Shown: positions 1-10,159, numbered from the stretch's first letter. The stretch: DNA of 41,338 nt from Sulfurivirga sp. (GCF_015490265.1 NZ_WFYD01000035.1:1-41338); one strand, 5' to 3'. Numbers and translations are program-made. The notes: a model not told the origin generated them from the sequence alone.

Positions 1-2
1 AG

Positions 3-572
3 TCATCCGAATATGACTGGCGTTTCGCCGCCTTCATCCTCGCCTGCGGTGTGCCGGGGGTCATCACCGGCGCGCTGGTGATCCTCTCCATTCCCGACCG
101 CATCTCGCAGCTGGCGCTGGGCGTGCTGACCCTGGGGCTGGGGCTCTACTCCGCCTTCAAGCCGCAGCTGGGGCTGGAGAGCGCTCCGCGCAACCGCCAT
201 GCACGGGGCATGCTGATCGGCGGATTGGTGCTGTGGGCCATCGGTGCGCTCAATGGCTCGCTGACCTCCGGAACCGGTCTGTTCGTCACCCTGTGGCTGG
301 TGCGCTGGTTTGGGCTGGACTACAGGACGGCCGTCAGCTACACGCTCATTCTGGTGGGGATCGTGTGGAATGGTACAGGCGCATTGACATTGGGGTTGCA
401 GGGCGCGATCCGTTGGGACTGGCTGCCGGCGTTGATCGCCGGCTCGCTGCTGGGCGGCTATCTGGGCGCGCATCTGTCTATCGTACGCGGCAACCGGCTG
501 GTCAAGCAGGCGTTCGAGGTGATGACCGTGCTGGTGGGGCTGGCGCTGATGCTGCGCTCAGTGGCAGCCTGA
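3..572 (+). CDS. TSUP (TauE/SafE) family sulfite/anion exporter, C-terminal part; 5' end lies outside the window
   Basis: Frame is open from position 3 (SSEYDWRFAAFILACGVPGVITGALVILSIPDR...), upstream of the listed ATG at 51; repeated hydrophobic segments with the typical GGYLGAHLS..RGNRLVKQAFEVM C-terminus. Confidence 0.8.
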   Translation, partial: SSEYDWRFAAFILACGVPGVITGALVILSIPDRISQLALGVLTLGLGLYSAFKPQLGLESAPRNRHARGMLIGGLVLWAIGALNGSLTSGTGLFVTLWLVRWFGLDYRTAVSYTLILVGIVWNGTGALTLGLQGAIRWDWLPALIAGSLLGGYLGAHLSIVRGNRLVKQAFEVMTVLVGLALMLRSVAA

Positions 573-1037
573 GGTGATGCCCCGGCGGGCGAAGTATTTC
601 TGGTGATAGTCTTCCGCCGGCCAGAAGGTATGGCGTGCGGCATCATCGATCTGGGTGACGATGGCGCGAGAAAAGTGGGGCGTCCAGCGGGTGATGGCCT
701 GTTCCGCCAGCATGCGCTGCACCGGCGAGGTGGTGAAAATGGCGCTGCGGTACTGGGTGCCCACATCCGGCCCCTGCCGGTTCAGCTGGGTGGGGTCGTG
801 CATCTGGAAGAAGAGATCCAGCAGGCGCGTGTAGTCCACTTCCGTGGGATCGAACACCACCCTGACCGTTTCCGCATGGCCGGTGGTGCCGGTGCACACC
901 TGTTCATAGGTGGGGTGATCCACATGGCCGCCCATGTAGCCAACGGTGGTTTCCAGCACACCGGGCGTCTGGTCAAAGCGCAATTGCACGCCCCAGAAGC
1001 AGCCGGCGGCAAAGTAGGCGGTTTCGGTCCGTGTCAT
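558..1037 (-). CDS. msrA: Peptide-methionine (S)-S-oxide reductase MsrA
   Basis: MTRTETAYFAAGCFWGVQLRFDQTPGV..TTVGYMGGHVDHPTYEQVCTGTTGHAE; GCFWG active-site motif. Confidence 0.96.
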   Translation of the reverse strand: MTRTETAYFAAGCFWGVQLRFDQTPGVLETTVGYMGGHVDHPTYEQVCTGTTGHAETVRVVFDPTEVDYTRLLDLFFQMHDPTQLNRQGPDVGTQYRSAIFTTSPVQRMLAEQAITRWTPHFSRAIVTQIDDAARHTFWPAEDYHQKYFARRGITSGCH

Positions 1038-1041
1038 GGCG

Positions 1042-2481
1042 CTATCCCGGCAGGTGTTGAATGAACGGCAAAAGCTGGGTCGGATCCAGCCCCAGCCGGC
1101 CATGCCGCGCGGTGGCCAGATCGCCGGCGGCGGCGTGCAGGCAGACGCCGCTGCGGGCGGCGTCGGCGGGTGACAGGCCCTGCGCCAGCAGTGCGGTGAT
1201 CACGCCGGTGAGCACATCGCCCATGCCGGCGGTGGCCATGCCCGCATTGCCCGCGCCGCAGATGTAGGTATCCGTGCCATCGTCAATGACTGTTCCGGCC
1301 CCTTTGAGGACAATAACCCCGCCGAAACGCCGTTGCAGCGTGCGGGCCGTGCTCAGACGGTCGCCCTGTACCTGGGCGGCGGTGGTGCCCAGCAGACGGG
1401 CCGCTTCGCCCGGATGGGGTGTCAGAATCCAGTTGTCGCTGCGCGAAGGCGTGTCGGCCAGCAGCGTCAGGGCATCGGCATCCAGCACTCGGGGGCCGTC
1501 CCAGTGGAGCACCTGCCGGAACAGTTTTCGGCTCCAGTCGCTGCGGCCCAGTCCGGGGCCGATGCCGACCGCATCCGCCTGATCCAGCGGCAGGCTGTCC
1601 GCCCCGTGCAGCAGCAGGGCCGGCTGGCGCGCCAACAGCAGGGCATGGTGCGCCGCGTCCGAGACCACGCGCACGTAGCCTGCGCCTGCGCGCATGGCCC
1701 CTTCCGCCGCCAGCGTGATGGCGCCCGGGTAGTCCGGTGCGCCGCCGATGAGCAGCGCCGTGCCCGCCGTTCCCTTGTGGGCGAAGGCGGGCCGTGCGGG
1801 GCGGGGGCAGTCACGCCAGTCCGTCAGGTAGGCCCGGGGCGGGCAGGTGGCGTAGATGTCCGCCGGTACGCCGAGATCATGGAAGTGAATCTGCCCGCAC
1901 AGTTCGCGGCCCGCCTCCATGTGCAGGCCCATCTTGTGGCCGATGAAGGTGGCGGTATGGGCCGCCTTGACCGCCACGCCCAGCACCTGCCCGCTGTCGG
2001 CATGCAGGCCGGAAGGGACATCCAGCGCCAGCACCGGGGTGGCGCTGGCGTTGATGGCCTGGATGGCCTCGGCGTAGTCGCCTTCAATGGGGCGGTCCAG
2101 CCCGGTGCCGAACAGGGCGTCCACGATCACGTCCGCCTCATTCAGCAGGCCAGCATCGAAGGGCAGGCCGCCCAGCCCCAGATCGGACAGTTCATGCAGC
2201 ATGGTGAGCGCATCGCCGCGGATGCGGCTGACCTGCCCCAGCTGCATGATGTGCACTTCCAGCCCGGCCAGATGGGCATACTGCGCCAGGGCAAAGCCGT
2301 CACCGCCGTTGTTGCCGGTGCCGCACACTACCACGACCTTGCGTGCGTGGGGAAACTGCCTCCGCAGCACCTCAAAGGCGAAGAAGGCGGCCCGTTTCAT
2401 CAGCAGCACGCCGGGCAGGCCTTGCTCCATGGCGAGGCGGTCGAGGGTGCGGCTCTGTTCGGCGGTGTAGAGCGGGGTCAT
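1042..2481 (-). CDS. nnr: Bifunctional NAD(P)H-hydrate epimerase / ADP-dependent NAD(P)H-hydrate dehydratase
   Basis: N-terminal YjeF epimerase domain ([23 protein letters not shown]) and C-terminal dehydratase domain ([29 protein letters not shown]). Start chosen at MTPLYTAEQ. Confidence 0.93.
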   Translation of the reverse strand: MTPLYTAEQSRTLDRLAMEQGLPGVLLMKRAAFFAFEVLRRQFPHARKVVVVCGTGNNGGDGFALAQYAHLAGLEVHIMQLGQVSRIRGDALTMLHELSDLGLGGLPFDAGLLNEADVIVDALFGTGLDRPIEGDYAEAIQAINASATPVLALDVPSGLHADSGQVLGVAVKAAHTATFIGHKMGLHMEAGRELCGQIHFHDLGVPADIYATCPPRAYLTDWRDCPRPARPAFAHKGTAGTALLIGGAPDYPGAITLAAEGAMRAGAGYVRVVSDAAHHALLLARQPALLLHGADSLPLDQADAVGIGPGLGRSDWSRKLFRQVLHWDGPRVLDADALTLLADTPSRSDNWILTPHPGEAARLLGTTAAQVQGDRLSTARTLQRRFGGVIVLKGAGTVIDDGTDTYICGAGNAGMATAGMGDVLTGVITALLAQGLSPADAARSGVCLHAAAGDLATARHGRLGLDPTQLLPFIQHLPG

Positions 2482-3245
2482 CGGTAGAGCACCAGCAGCA
2501 GGAGGCCGAACAGGATGCGATACCAGCCGAAGGCGCGGAAGGTGAAGCATTCAAGGAAGGTGAGAAACAGCTTCATGGTCAGCCATGCCACCACGAAGGC
2601 GACCACGAACCCCACCGCCAGCGGGGCAAAGCCGGTGGCGGCGAAGTCCTCATAGTGGCGCAGGAAATCGAAGCCGGAGGCCGCCGCCAGCACCGGCAGC
2701 GCCAGCAGGAAGGAGAACTCCGCCGCCGTCTTGCGGTCCAGCCCCACCGCCAGCGCGCCAATGATGGACGCCCCCGCGCGGCTGGTGCCCGGAATCAGCG
2801 CGAAGGCCTGAGCGATGCCGATCCAGAAAGCCTGTCGCAGGCTCACCTGCTCGATGTCCCGCGTGCGGTGGGTGCCTTCGGTGTAGAGCGCCTCGGCAAT
2901 CAGGAAGATGACCCCGCCGATGATGAACATCCACGCCACCACGGTGACGGAAAACAGTTCTTTAATCTGGTGATGAAACACCAGCCCCAAAAGCCCGATG
3001 GGCACGAAGGCCACGGCAATCTTGATCCACAGCGGCAGGTGCGCCGGGGAAAACTTGTCGCGATAATGGCTGATGACCGCCAGAATGGCGGCCAGCTGGA
3101 TGATGACTTCGAATGCCTTGTTGTCGGCGTTCTGGGGCAGACCAAGCCAGTCGGCCACCACGATCAGATGACCGGTGGAGGAGATGGGCAGGAATTCCGT
3201 CAGCCCTTCGATGAGGCCCAGAATAGCGGCTTGAATGAGATCCAT
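2478..3245 (-). CDS. uppP: Undecaprenyl-diphosphatase UppP (BacA)
   Basis: [29 protein letters not shown] and [14 protein letters not shown] motifs; overlaps nnr by 4 nt. Confidence 0.97.
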   Translation of the reverse strand: MDLIQAAILGLIEGLTEFLPISSTGHLIVVADWLGLPQNADNKAFEVIIQLAAILAVISHYRDKFSPAHLPLWIKIAVAFVPIGLLGLVFHHQIKELFSVTVVAWMFIIGGVIFLIAEALYTEGTHRTRDIEQVSLRQAFWIGIAQAFALIPGTSRAGASIIGALAVGLDRKTAAEFSFLLALPVLAAASGFDFLRHYEDFAATGFAPLAVGFVVAFVVAWLTMKLFLTFLECFTFRAFGWYRILFGLLLLVLYR

Positions 3246-3270
3246 GTCACACTCCTTGGCGAATGACAGG

Positions 3271-3299
3271 ATTATGGCAGGGGTCCGGGTCCATGACAA
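3271..3299 (-). promoter_or_regulatory. Candidate sigma70-type promoter for uppP
   Basis: Minus strand TTGTCA (3299-3294), 17-nt spacer, CATAAT (3276-3271), about 26 nt upstream of the uppP start; overlaps the merA leader. Confidence 0.5.
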
Positions 3300-3313
3300 T
3301 TGGAGGAAAGCAC

Positions 3314-4744
3314 ATGAGCAGCTGTTGCAGTGGAGCGGCCTGTCGGGCTGATGAAAAGACTGTCGTGATCATCGGCAGCGGGTCGGCCGCCTTTGCCGCC
3401 GCCATCGAACTGGCCGAGGCGGGCCGGCAGGTGGTGATGGTGGAGCGCAGTCCCATTATCGGCGGCACCTGCGTCAATGTGGGCTGCGTGCCTTCCAAGA
3501 TCATGATCCGCCAGGCGGAGGTGGCTCATTTGCAGGCTCAGCCCCCCTTTGCCTCCATCACCGCCTGTGCCTCCCAGGTCGATCATGCAGCCCGGGTGGG
3601 TGAACTGCGGGCGAAGGTGGAGGCCCTGCGGGAGCAGAAATACCACCACATGCTGGAGATCTATCCGCAGATCAGCCTCAGACAGGGTGAGGCGCGGCTG
3701 AGGGACGCCCACACTGTGGAGATCGATGGGCCGGAAGGACGAGAGACGGTCAATGCCGGCCATATCCTCATCGCCACTGGCTCCCGTCCCCATGTGCCGG
3801 ATCTTCCGGGCTTGAATGAGACCCCTTTCTGGACCTCCACCGAACTGCTGTTTGCCGAAGAGCCACCTGAACATCTGCTGGTGCTGGGGGCGGGCGTGGT
3901 GGCACTGGAGCTGGCTCAGGCTGCCGCTCGGCTGGGCAGCCGGGTCACACTCATCGCCCGCAGGCGGCTGCTGTCACACCTGCCGCCTGAGGTGGACGAA
4001 ACCTTGCGTGCCGCATTGGCGGAGGAGGGCATCGAGGTGATCACCGGTTCGCCGCGGCGGGTCGATTACGCCGCCGGTCATTTCACTGTTGAGATGGAAA
4101 GTCATCAGCTCATTGGCGACCGCCTGCTGGTGGCCACGGGGCGGGTGGCCAATACCGACGGTCTCAATCTGGCGGAAGGAGGTGTGCGAACGGATGAACA
4201 TGGTGCCATTGAGGTGAATGAACACATGCAGACCAACGTGCCCGGCATCTACGCCGCCGGTGACTGCACCACCCTGCCACGCTTCGTCTATGTAGCCGCG
4301 GCAGGTGGCAAGACCGCCGCGCGCCATATGCTGGGCGACTGCTGCGCCCGGCAGGATCTCGCCGTGCTGCCACAGGTGGTGTTCACCGACCCGCAGGTGG
4401 CCACGGTAGGGCTGACGGTGGAGCAGGCGGCCGCGCAGGGCATTGAGGCGGACAGCCGCCGGCTGCCGCTGGAGCAGATGCCCCGTGCTCAGGCCCAAGG
4501 CAGCCGTCACGGTTTCGTGCAGCTGGTGGCCGAGCGGGGCGGCGGTCGGCTGCTGGGGGCGCAGATTGTCGCCCCGCAGGCGGGCGAGATGATTGAAGCG
4601 GCGGCGCTGGCATTGCGGGCAGGCATGACGGTGCGCGATCTGGCCGGTGAACTGATGCCTTATCTCACCTGGGCGGAAGGGCTGAAGCTGTGCGCCCAGA
4701 CCTTCTTCAAGGATGTCAGCCGCCTGTCCTGCTGCGCTGGATGA
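3314..4744 (+). CDS. merA: Mercury(II) reductase-like flavoprotein without an N-terminal HMA domain
   Basis: [30 protein letters not shown]; redox motif [14 protein letters not shown]-terminal RLSCCAG vicinal cysteines typical of MerA. Confidence 0.9.
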   Translation: MSSCCSGAACRADEKTVVIIGSGSAAFAAAIELAEAGRQVVMVERSPIIGGTCVNVGCVPSKIMIRQAEVAHLQAQPPFASITACASQVDHAARVGELRAKVEALREQKYHHMLEIYPQISLRQGEARLRDAHTVEIDGPEGRETVNAGHILIATGSRPHVPDLPGLNETPFWTSTELLFAEEPPEHLLVLGAGVVALELAQAAARLGSRVTLIARRRLLSHLPPEVDETLRAALAEEGIEVITGSPRRVDYAAGHFTVEMESHQLIGDRLLVATGRVANTDGLNLAEGGVRTDEHGAIEVNEHMQTNVPGIYAAGDCTTLPRFVYVAAAGGKTAARHMLGDCCARQDLAVLPQVVFTDPQVATVGLTVEQAAAQGIEADSRRLPLEQMPRAQAQGSRHGFVQLVAERGGGRLLGAQIVAPQAGEMIEAAALALRAGMTVRDLAGELMPYLTWAEGLKLCAQTFFKDVSRLSCCAG

Positions 4745-4764
4745 TGGGGTCTCCCCCATTTTTG
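4745..4764 (+). terminator. Candidate intrinsic terminator after merA (within the repeat)
   Basis: TGGGG-TCTC-CCCCA hairpin followed by TTTTT, immediately after the stop codon. Confidence 0.5.
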
Positions 4765-4920
4765 CAGAGTCGGGTTTTCGGCCGCACTGGCAGCAGCTGA
4801 AAATGGCAGGGAAAAAGCCGAAAAACAGCCATTACAAGCCGATCGAATGGGGTCTCCCCCATTTTTACTGGATCAATTTCCAGCCGCGCTTCAAGTGGCC
4901 GAGAAAAACCTTGCAAAACG
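4746..4920 (+). repeat. Box element, paired copy: GGGGTCTCCCC at 4746-4756 and 4849-4859 (103-bp period)
   Basis: Both boxes continue CCATTTTT; first interior GCAGAGTCGGGTTTTCGGCC...GAAAATGGCAGGGAAAAAGCCG aligns with the copies at 20454 and 20921. Starts directly after the merA stop codon. Confidence 0.85.
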
Positions 4921-4939
4921 GTGCCTGCGGCGTTATAAA
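4911..4939 (+). promoter_or_regulatory. Candidate sigma70-type promoter for the copL-copA-copB genes
   Basis: TTGCAA (4911-4916), 17-nt spacer, TATAAA (4934-4939), about 50 nt upstream of the 4990 ATG; the -35 lies in the tail of the second repeat copy. Confidence 0.6.
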
Positions 4940-4989
4940 CAGGGTGAGGCCGCTGAAAAGCGCCGAATTTCCACGGACACGGTGTTGCC

Positions 4990-5343
4990 ATGCGCAAGTT
5001 TCTGATTCTTCTGCTGCTCTCTCTGCTGCCCTTTGTGGCCGGGGCGGGGGAGCAGGTGCGCGCAGTATCCAATGCAACACCGGCGCATGCTGCCATGCAG
5101 ATGGGCAAGGCTGCCCATGACATGGCCTGCTGTGACGGCCATACCACGCAGTGCGCTACCCATGACTGTGATCAGGGGTGTGACGCCAGCTGCTTTCTCA
5201 CCCACTGCACTTCCAGCGCGCACGTCATCATGCCGATGGCTATGGCCGTGCCTGAGCTGGTGGCCCGGTCCATCGCGCCTGTACTGATCGAATCCTTCCA
5301 TTCCGTTGCCGCCATTCCCGTCACCCCGCCTCCGCGGGTCTGA
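4990..5343 (+). CDS. CopL-like secreted Cys/His/Met-rich small protein
   Basis: Signal peptide MRKFLILLLLSLLPFVAGAG; CCDGHTTQCATHDCDQGCDASC cluster; directly upstream of copA/copB as in Xanthomonas copLAB. Confidence 0.65.
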   Translation: MRKFLILLLLSLLPFVAGAGEQVRAVSNATPAHAAMQMGKAAHDMACCDGHTTQCATHDCDQGCDASCFLTHCTSSAHVIMPMAMAVPELVARSIAPVLIESFHSVAAIPVTPPPRV

Positions 5344-5463
5344 ACCTTCCGTTGATTTTCCGCAGGATCAGTGTGTCCGTCTGATGCGCATCCCGTGCGT
5401 CCGACGCATCTGATCCGCACATGAAACCCTCTTGAATCAACCGCATGACGGAAGGAGTGCACC

Positions 5464-7383
5464 ATGAAAGACAAGTATCTGTCCCGTCGCCGCTTCATCA
5501 CTGGCGTGGCGACCGGCATCACCGCCAGCGTGCTGGGTATGCGCATTCCCAGTGTGTTCGCCGGAGAAATGACCCACCGCGGCCATCACGGCATGGGCAT
5601 GCGCCCCATGGCCCGCAGCGCCCCGCGCATTCTCAATGGTGAGCATGACATGGGCCCCGCCGACATTCTCACCGGCACCGAGTTCCATCTCACAATCGAC
5701 CGCACACCGGTCAATATCACCGGCAGGAAGGCCTGGGCCACCACCGTCAATGGCCGGATTCCGGGGCCGGTGCTGGTATGGCGCGAAGGGGATGAGGTGA
5801 CGCTGCATGTGACCAATAACCTGGATGAGGACACCTCCATCCACTGGCACGGCATCATCCTGCCCTACGACATGGACGGTGTGCCTGGTGTGAGCTTCCC
5901 GGGCATCAGGCCGGGTGAGACCTTCACCTACCGCTTCAAGGTGCAGCAGAGCGGCACCTACTGGTATCACAGCCATTCCGGCTTTCAGGAGCAGACGGGC
6001 CATTACGGCAGTATCGTCATCCTGCCGAAGGAGCCGGAGCCCATCGACTATGACGTGGACTACGTGATCCAGCTGTCCGACTGGTCGGACGAGGATCCGG
6101 AGACCATCTACGCCCATCTGAAGAAGAAGTCGGACTACTACAACATCAAGGAGCGCACGGTGTTCGACTTCTTCCGCGAAGTGCAGGAGAAGGGCTTTTC
6201 CAAGGCCTGGGCGGATCGGAAGATGTGGAACGAGATGCGCATGTCCGACCGGGATCTGTCGGATGTGACCGGCTATACCTACACCTATCTGATGAACGGC
6301 GCCAGCCCGGCGGCCCATTTCCGCGCCCTGTATCAGCCGGGGCAGAAGGTGCGCCTGCGGGTGATCAACAGCTCCGCCATGACCTTTTTCGACTTCCGCA
6401 TTCCGGGGCTGAAGATGACCGTGGTGGCCGCTGACGGTCAGCTGGTCAAGCCGGTGACGGTGGACGAGTTCCGCATCGGCGTGGCGGAGACCTACGACAT
6501 CGTGGTCGAACCCGGGGATGAAGGCCCCTATCCCATCTTCGCCCAGGCCATCGACCGCACCGGCTATGCGCTGGGGTCGCTGACCACCGATCCGAAACGG
6601 CTGGCCAAGGCCCCGCCCATGGATCCGCTGCCGGTGCTCACCCATGCCGACATGGGCATGGCCATGCACGGCATGAACCACAGCGGCATGGACATGAAGC
6701 AGGGTGGCCACGGCATGGGCGGCATGCGGCACGACGGCATGCAGATGAAACACGACATGCCGGGCATGAAGCATGAGATGGGCGCCATGAAACATGGCAT
6801 GGACATGGGCGATGAAAAGGTCATTCCCATGGACATGAACCCCGAGCTGCCGCAGGCCGATCTGCCCATCAGGAAGGGGCCGCACACCACCATGTGGGTG
6901 CAGAACCCGCAGTACCGGCTGGACGATCCGGGCCCCGGCCTGCGCAACAACGGCCGACGCGTGCTCACCTATGCCGATCTGAAGAACTACTACCCCACTG
7001 CCCACTGGCCTAAGCCGGAGCGGGAGATGGTGCTGCATCTGACCGGCAACATGGAGCGCTACATGTGGTCCATCAACGGCATTCCCTATGAGGAGGCCGA
7101 TCCGCTGGAGTTCATCTACGGCGAGCGGCTGCGGGTGACCTTCATCAACGACACCATGATGAACCACCCCATGCACCTGCACGGCATGTGGTCGGATCTG
7201 GAAACGGGCGATGAGAACCACATTCCGCGCAAGCACACGGTCATCGTCCAGCCCGGCGCCAAGCTTAGCATCCGCGTCAATGTGGATGCGCCCGGCCGCT
7301 GGGTGTTCCACTGCCACCTGCTCTACCACATGGGTGGCATGTTCCGTGAAGTGACCGTGGTCGACATGAAGCGCAAAGCATAA
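5464..7383 (+). CDS. copA: CopA-type copper resistance multicopper oxidase (Tat-exported)
   Basis: Tat motif SRRRFITGVATG; IHWHGI, HSHSGFQEQ, HPMHLHGMW, HCHLLYHMGGM copper motifs; Met/His-rich insert MGMAMHGMNHSGMDM...MKHGMDMG. Confidence 0.95.
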   Translation: MKDKYLSRRRFITGVATGITASVLGMRIPSVFAGEMTHRGHHGMGMRPMARSAPRILNGEHDMGPADILTGTEFHLTIDRTPVNITGRKAWATTVNGRIPGPVLVWREGDEVTLHVTNNLDEDTSIHWHGIILPYDMDGVPGVSFPGIRPGETFTYRFKVQQSGTYWYHSHSGFQEQTGHYGSIVILPKEPEPIDYDVDYVIQLSDWSDEDPETIYAHLKKKSDYYNIKERTVFDFFREVQEKGFSKAWADRKMWNEMRMSDRDLSDVTGYTYTYLMNGASPAAHFRALYQPGQKVRLRVINSSAMTFFDFRIPGLKMTVVAADGQLVKPVTVDEFRIGVAETYDIVVEPGDEGPYPIFAQAIDRTGYALGSLTTDPKRLAKAPPMDPLPVLTHADMGMAMHGMNHSGMDMKQGGHGMGGMRHDGMQMKHDMPGMKHEMGAMKHGMDMGDEKVIPMDMNPELPQADLPIRKGPHTTMWVQNPQYRLDDPGPGLRNNGRRVLTYADLKNYYPTAHWPKPEREMVLHLTGNMERYMWSINGIPYEEADPLEFIYGERLRVTFINDTMMNHPMHLHGMWSDLETGDENHIPRKHTVIVQPGAKLSIRVNVDAPGRWVFHCHLLYHMGGMFREVTVVDMKRKA

Positions 7384-7394
7384 GGAGGTTCATC

Positions 7395-8099
7395 ATGAAA
7401 CGGCATATTCAGGCATTCATCACCGGCGTCACCCTCATGGCCGCATCCCCCGGCAGCTGGGCCATGAAGACGGCTGACCCCTTCCTGGTCAAGTTCATGG
7501 CCGACAAGCTGGAAGTGGCCAATGACGCGGACAACACCAAAAGCTGGGACGTGCAGCTGTGGGCCGGCAAGGACTGGCACAAGCTGTGGCTCTATTCCGA
7601 AGGTGAGTCGGCAAAGGGTCAGACAGCGTCAGAGAACATGCTCGCCTACAGCCATCCCATCGCCCCCTTCTGGGACGCCCAGATCGGCTTTGGTCGGGAC
7701 GAGGCGCCCGGGGCCAGCTACAACTGGGGTGTGGTGGGCGTCAACGGTCTGGCGCCCTACTGGTTCGAGACCCGCGCCCATCTGCTGGTGGGCGAGGATG
7801 GCACCGCAGGGCTGCGGGCCAGTGCTGAGTATGAGGCGCTGCTGACCCAGTTTCTCATCCTCACCCCGGAGGTAGCAGTATCCGCCTACAGCGGCGACAT
7901 TGAAAAGATGGGCATAGGCAGTGGTCTGTCCAGCCTGTCTTTCGGCCTGCGGCTGCGCTATGAGATCCGCCGTGAGTTCGCCCCCTATGTGGGCGTGCAA
8001 TGGTCGCAGACTTACGGCAAAACCGCAGACTTCCGCCGTGCGGAAGGTGAAAAGACGGGCGACACCACCCTTGTGGCCGGTGTGCGCATCTGGTTCTGA
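7395..8099 (+). CDS. copB: CopB-type outer-membrane copper resistance protein
   Basis: Signal peptide; SWDVQLWAGKDWHKLWLYSEGE, GLRLRYEIRREFAPYVGVQW; follows copA. Confidence 0.9.
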   Translation: MKRHIQAFITGVTLMAASPGSWAMKTADPFLVKFMADKLEVANDADNTKSWDVQLWAGKDWHKLWLYSEGESAKGQTASENMLAYSHPIAPFWDAQIGFGRDEAPGASYNWGVVGVNGLAPYWFETRAHLLVGEDGTAGLRASAEYEALLTQFLILTPEVAVSAYSGDIEKMGIGSGLSSLSFGLRLRYEIRREFAPYVGVQWSQTYGKTADFRRAEGEKTGDTTLVAGVRIWF

Positions 8100-8113
8100 A
8101 AGGAGGGAATGAC

Positions 8114-8593
8114 ATGAATACAAAGCTACATACACTCACGCTGGCCACTCTTCTGGGGGCTTCCACAGTTTTTGCAGGCGGCAGTCATGATGGCGGCCAT
8201 GGCGACAGCCACTGGACGGCACCGCCCGAGGCCCAGAAGTTGCAGAACCCCATGCACAGGACGAAAGACACGCTCAGTGTCGGGCGCAAACTGTTCGGAC
8301 AGAACTGCGCCAGTTGCCATGGCCCATATGGTGAGGGAAATGGCCCCGCAGCCGCCAGCCTGAACCCAAAGCCCGCCAACCTGCGTGCCATGGCCGGGCA
8401 GCATCCGGATGGGGATTTCTTCTGGAAGATTGCCAATGGGCGTGGTTCCATGCCCGCCTTCAAGGGACGGTTGACGGACGCGCAGATCTGGCAGCTGGTG
8501 ACTTACATCCAGTCGTTGCCATTTACCGCGCCGCAGAAACCGTCACCCTTTGACCTCAATCATGGGCATGAAATGAAAAAAGGACATCACTGA
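8114..8593 (+). CDS. Periplasmic c-type cytochrome
   Basis: Signal peptide; heme motif CASCH (GQNCASCHGPYGEGNGPAA) and distal GSMPAFKGRLTDAQIWQLVTYIQSL. Confidence 0.9.
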   Translation: MNTKLHTLTLATLLGASTVFAGGSHDGGHGDSHWTAPPEAQKLQNPMHRTKDTLSVGRKLFGQNCASCHGPYGEGNGPAAASLNPKPANLRAMAGQHPDGDFFWKIANGRGSMPAFKGRLTDAQIWQLVTYIQSLPFTAPQKPSPFDLNHGHEMKKGHH

Positions 8594-8599
8594 CCATCA

Positions 8600-8622
8600 G
8601 GCCGCCGTCGGGCGGCCTTTTT
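8600..8622 (+). terminator. Intrinsic terminator after the cytochrome c gene
   Basis: GGCCGCC-GTCG-GGCGGCC followed by TTTTT. Confidence 0.85.
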
Positions 8623-8639
8623 GCAGGAGCCGAGAGAAC

Positions 8640-10148
8640 ATGAAAAGAAGAGACCTGATCAAACTCCTGGCCACCGGTGCTGTGATGCCGGCAGCCTCAC
8701 AGGCCATGAGCGGCATGGGGCCCATGATGATGGGCGGGCCGGGTGGCATGATGGGGGCGCGCATGCACCGCACCGCCCTGACCCCCGTGTCCGGCCAGCC
8801 GTTGCCGATTCCGCCTCTTTATGAGGGAGACATGAAAGCGGGCGTGCGCCACTACCGCCTCACCATCGGTGAGGCGGAGCTGCCCCTGTTTGCGGACGCC
8901 ATCACGGAGAGCTGGGCCGTGCAGGTACCCGGGACGGCACTGCCGTTTCTCGGGCCGACACTCGTGCTCAATCGGGGCGAGCAGGTGGCCCTCTCATGGC
9001 GCAATCATCTGGATACGGCCACCACCATGCATGGGCACGGCATGCATGTGCCGGGCGAAGCCGATGGCGGCCCCCATCAGTTGATTTTGCCAGGTATGGA
9101 CTGGACGGCCCGTTACCGGGTGGAGCAGCCCGCCTGCGCCAACTGGTATCACCCCCACCGCATGGGGATGACCGCCGAGCATGTCTATCGGGGGCTGGCG
9201 GGACTGCTGCTGATTCGGGACGGGTCTGAGGAGGCGCTGAATCTGCCCCGCACCTACGGTGTGGATGACATTCCGCTCGTGGTGCAGGACCGGGTCTTTG
9301 ACGCCGCCGGTCAGATTCATTACCGCCCCACCATGCACGATGTGCGCCGGGGCTGGTTCGGGGATGTGCTGCTGACCAATGGCGCGGTATCGCCAGTGTT
9401 CACCGCCCGGGCGGGACTGCTGCGGCTGCGCCTGCTCAATGGCAGCAACAGCGAAATCTGGCGCTTCACGCTGGACGATGGCAGCGTCATGCAGGTGATC
9501 GCCGGGGACAACGGTCTGATTGACCGGCCCATGCCGGTGCGCAGCGTCATGCTCAGCCCGGGCGAGCGGGCAGAGGTGGTGCTGGATCTCAATGGACGGG
9601 CCGGTCAGCGCCTGCGTCTGCGGGTAGAAGGTCTGATTGCCGGGCTGCGCAAAGATGCGTTGCGCATTGAAGTCGGCAAGCGTCCCGCGCCGGTCAGCCA
9701 ATTGCCTTCAAGCCTGACAGCCCCTGATCCCGTACCGGCACCTTTGGCGGAACTGCCGCGTCGCCACTTCACTCTGGGCGGGATGATGAACCTGACCATC
9801 AACGGCGCCAGCATGGACATGGACGTGATCAATGAGCGGGTGCCGCAAGGCCGCTGGGAAGTCTGGCAGGTGCGCAATGAAGGCATGGGCATGATGCGCA
9901 TGATGGGCATGCATCACAACTTCCATGTCCATGGCGGCAGTTTCCGTCTGCTGGCCCGCAATGGAAAGGCGCATTTCGCACCCCATGAGCGGGGGCTCAA
10001 GGATACCGTTCATCTGGCACCAGGGGATGAGGCCACCCTGCTGGTGCGCTTCCGCCACGCCGCGCCGGACAGCTCGCCGTTCATGTACCACTGCCACTTC
10101 CTCGAGCATGAGGACGCCGGCATGATGGGGCAGTTCACTGTTGCATAG
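8640..10148 (+). CDS. Second multicopper oxidase (CueO/FtsP-like), Tat signal, Met-rich N-terminus
   Basis: MKRRDLIKLLATGAVMPAA; MHGHGMHVPG, NWYHPHRMG, NFHVHGGSF, YHCHFLEHEDAGMMGQF motifs. Confidence 0.9.
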   Translation: MKRRDLIKLLATGAVMPAASQAMSGMGPMMMGGPGGMMGARMHRTALTPVSGQPLPIPPLYEGDMKAGVRHYRLTIGEAELPLFADAITESWAVQVPGTALPFLGPTLVLNRGEQVALSWRNHLDTATTMHGHGMHVPGEADGGPHQLILPGMDWTARYRVEQPACANWYHPHRMGMTAEHVYRGLAGLLLIRDGSEEALNLPRTYGVDDIPLVVQDRVFDAAGQIHYRPTMHDVRRGWFGDVLLTNGAVSPVFTARAGLLRLRLLNGSNSEIWRFTLDDGSVMQVIAGDNGLIDRPMPVRSVMLSPGERAEVVLDLNGRAGQRLRLRVEGLIAGLRKDALRIEVGKRPAPVSQLPSSLTAPDPVPAPLAELPRRHFTLGGMMNLTINGASMDMDVINERVPQGRWEVWQVRNEGMGMMRMMGMHHNFHVHGGSFRLLARNGKAHFAPHERGLKDTVHLAPGDEATLLVRFRHAAPDSSPFMYHCHFLEHEDAGMMGQFTVA

Positions 10149-10159
10149 GGGGCGTAGAA

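Noticed and set aside
4746-4774. Box plus flank resembles part of E. coli 5S rRNA (TGTGGGGTCTCCCCATGCGAGAGTAGGG)
   Set aside because: Only the short GC-rich palindromic core and a few following bases agree; the rest of 5S rRNA is absent and the interior does not match. Probably coincidence, though an Rfam RF00001 scan would settle it.
4746-4859. Integron attC sites
   Set aside because: Structured hairpins are suggestive but the ends lack GTTRRRY/RYYYAAC core sites and there is no integrase in the window.
4716-5147. Minus-strand ORFs through the repeats with recurring peptides such as CKNGGDP, VKMGETP and VKSGETP
   Set aside because: These are translations of the antisense box sequence; the ORFs have no consistent start, ribosome site or homology, and overlap better supported genes.
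5437-7329. 630-aa minus-strand ORF opposite copA (His/Val-rich)
   Set aside because: A shadow ORF generated by GC-rich codon bias; the + strand ORF has clear multicopper oxidase motifs.
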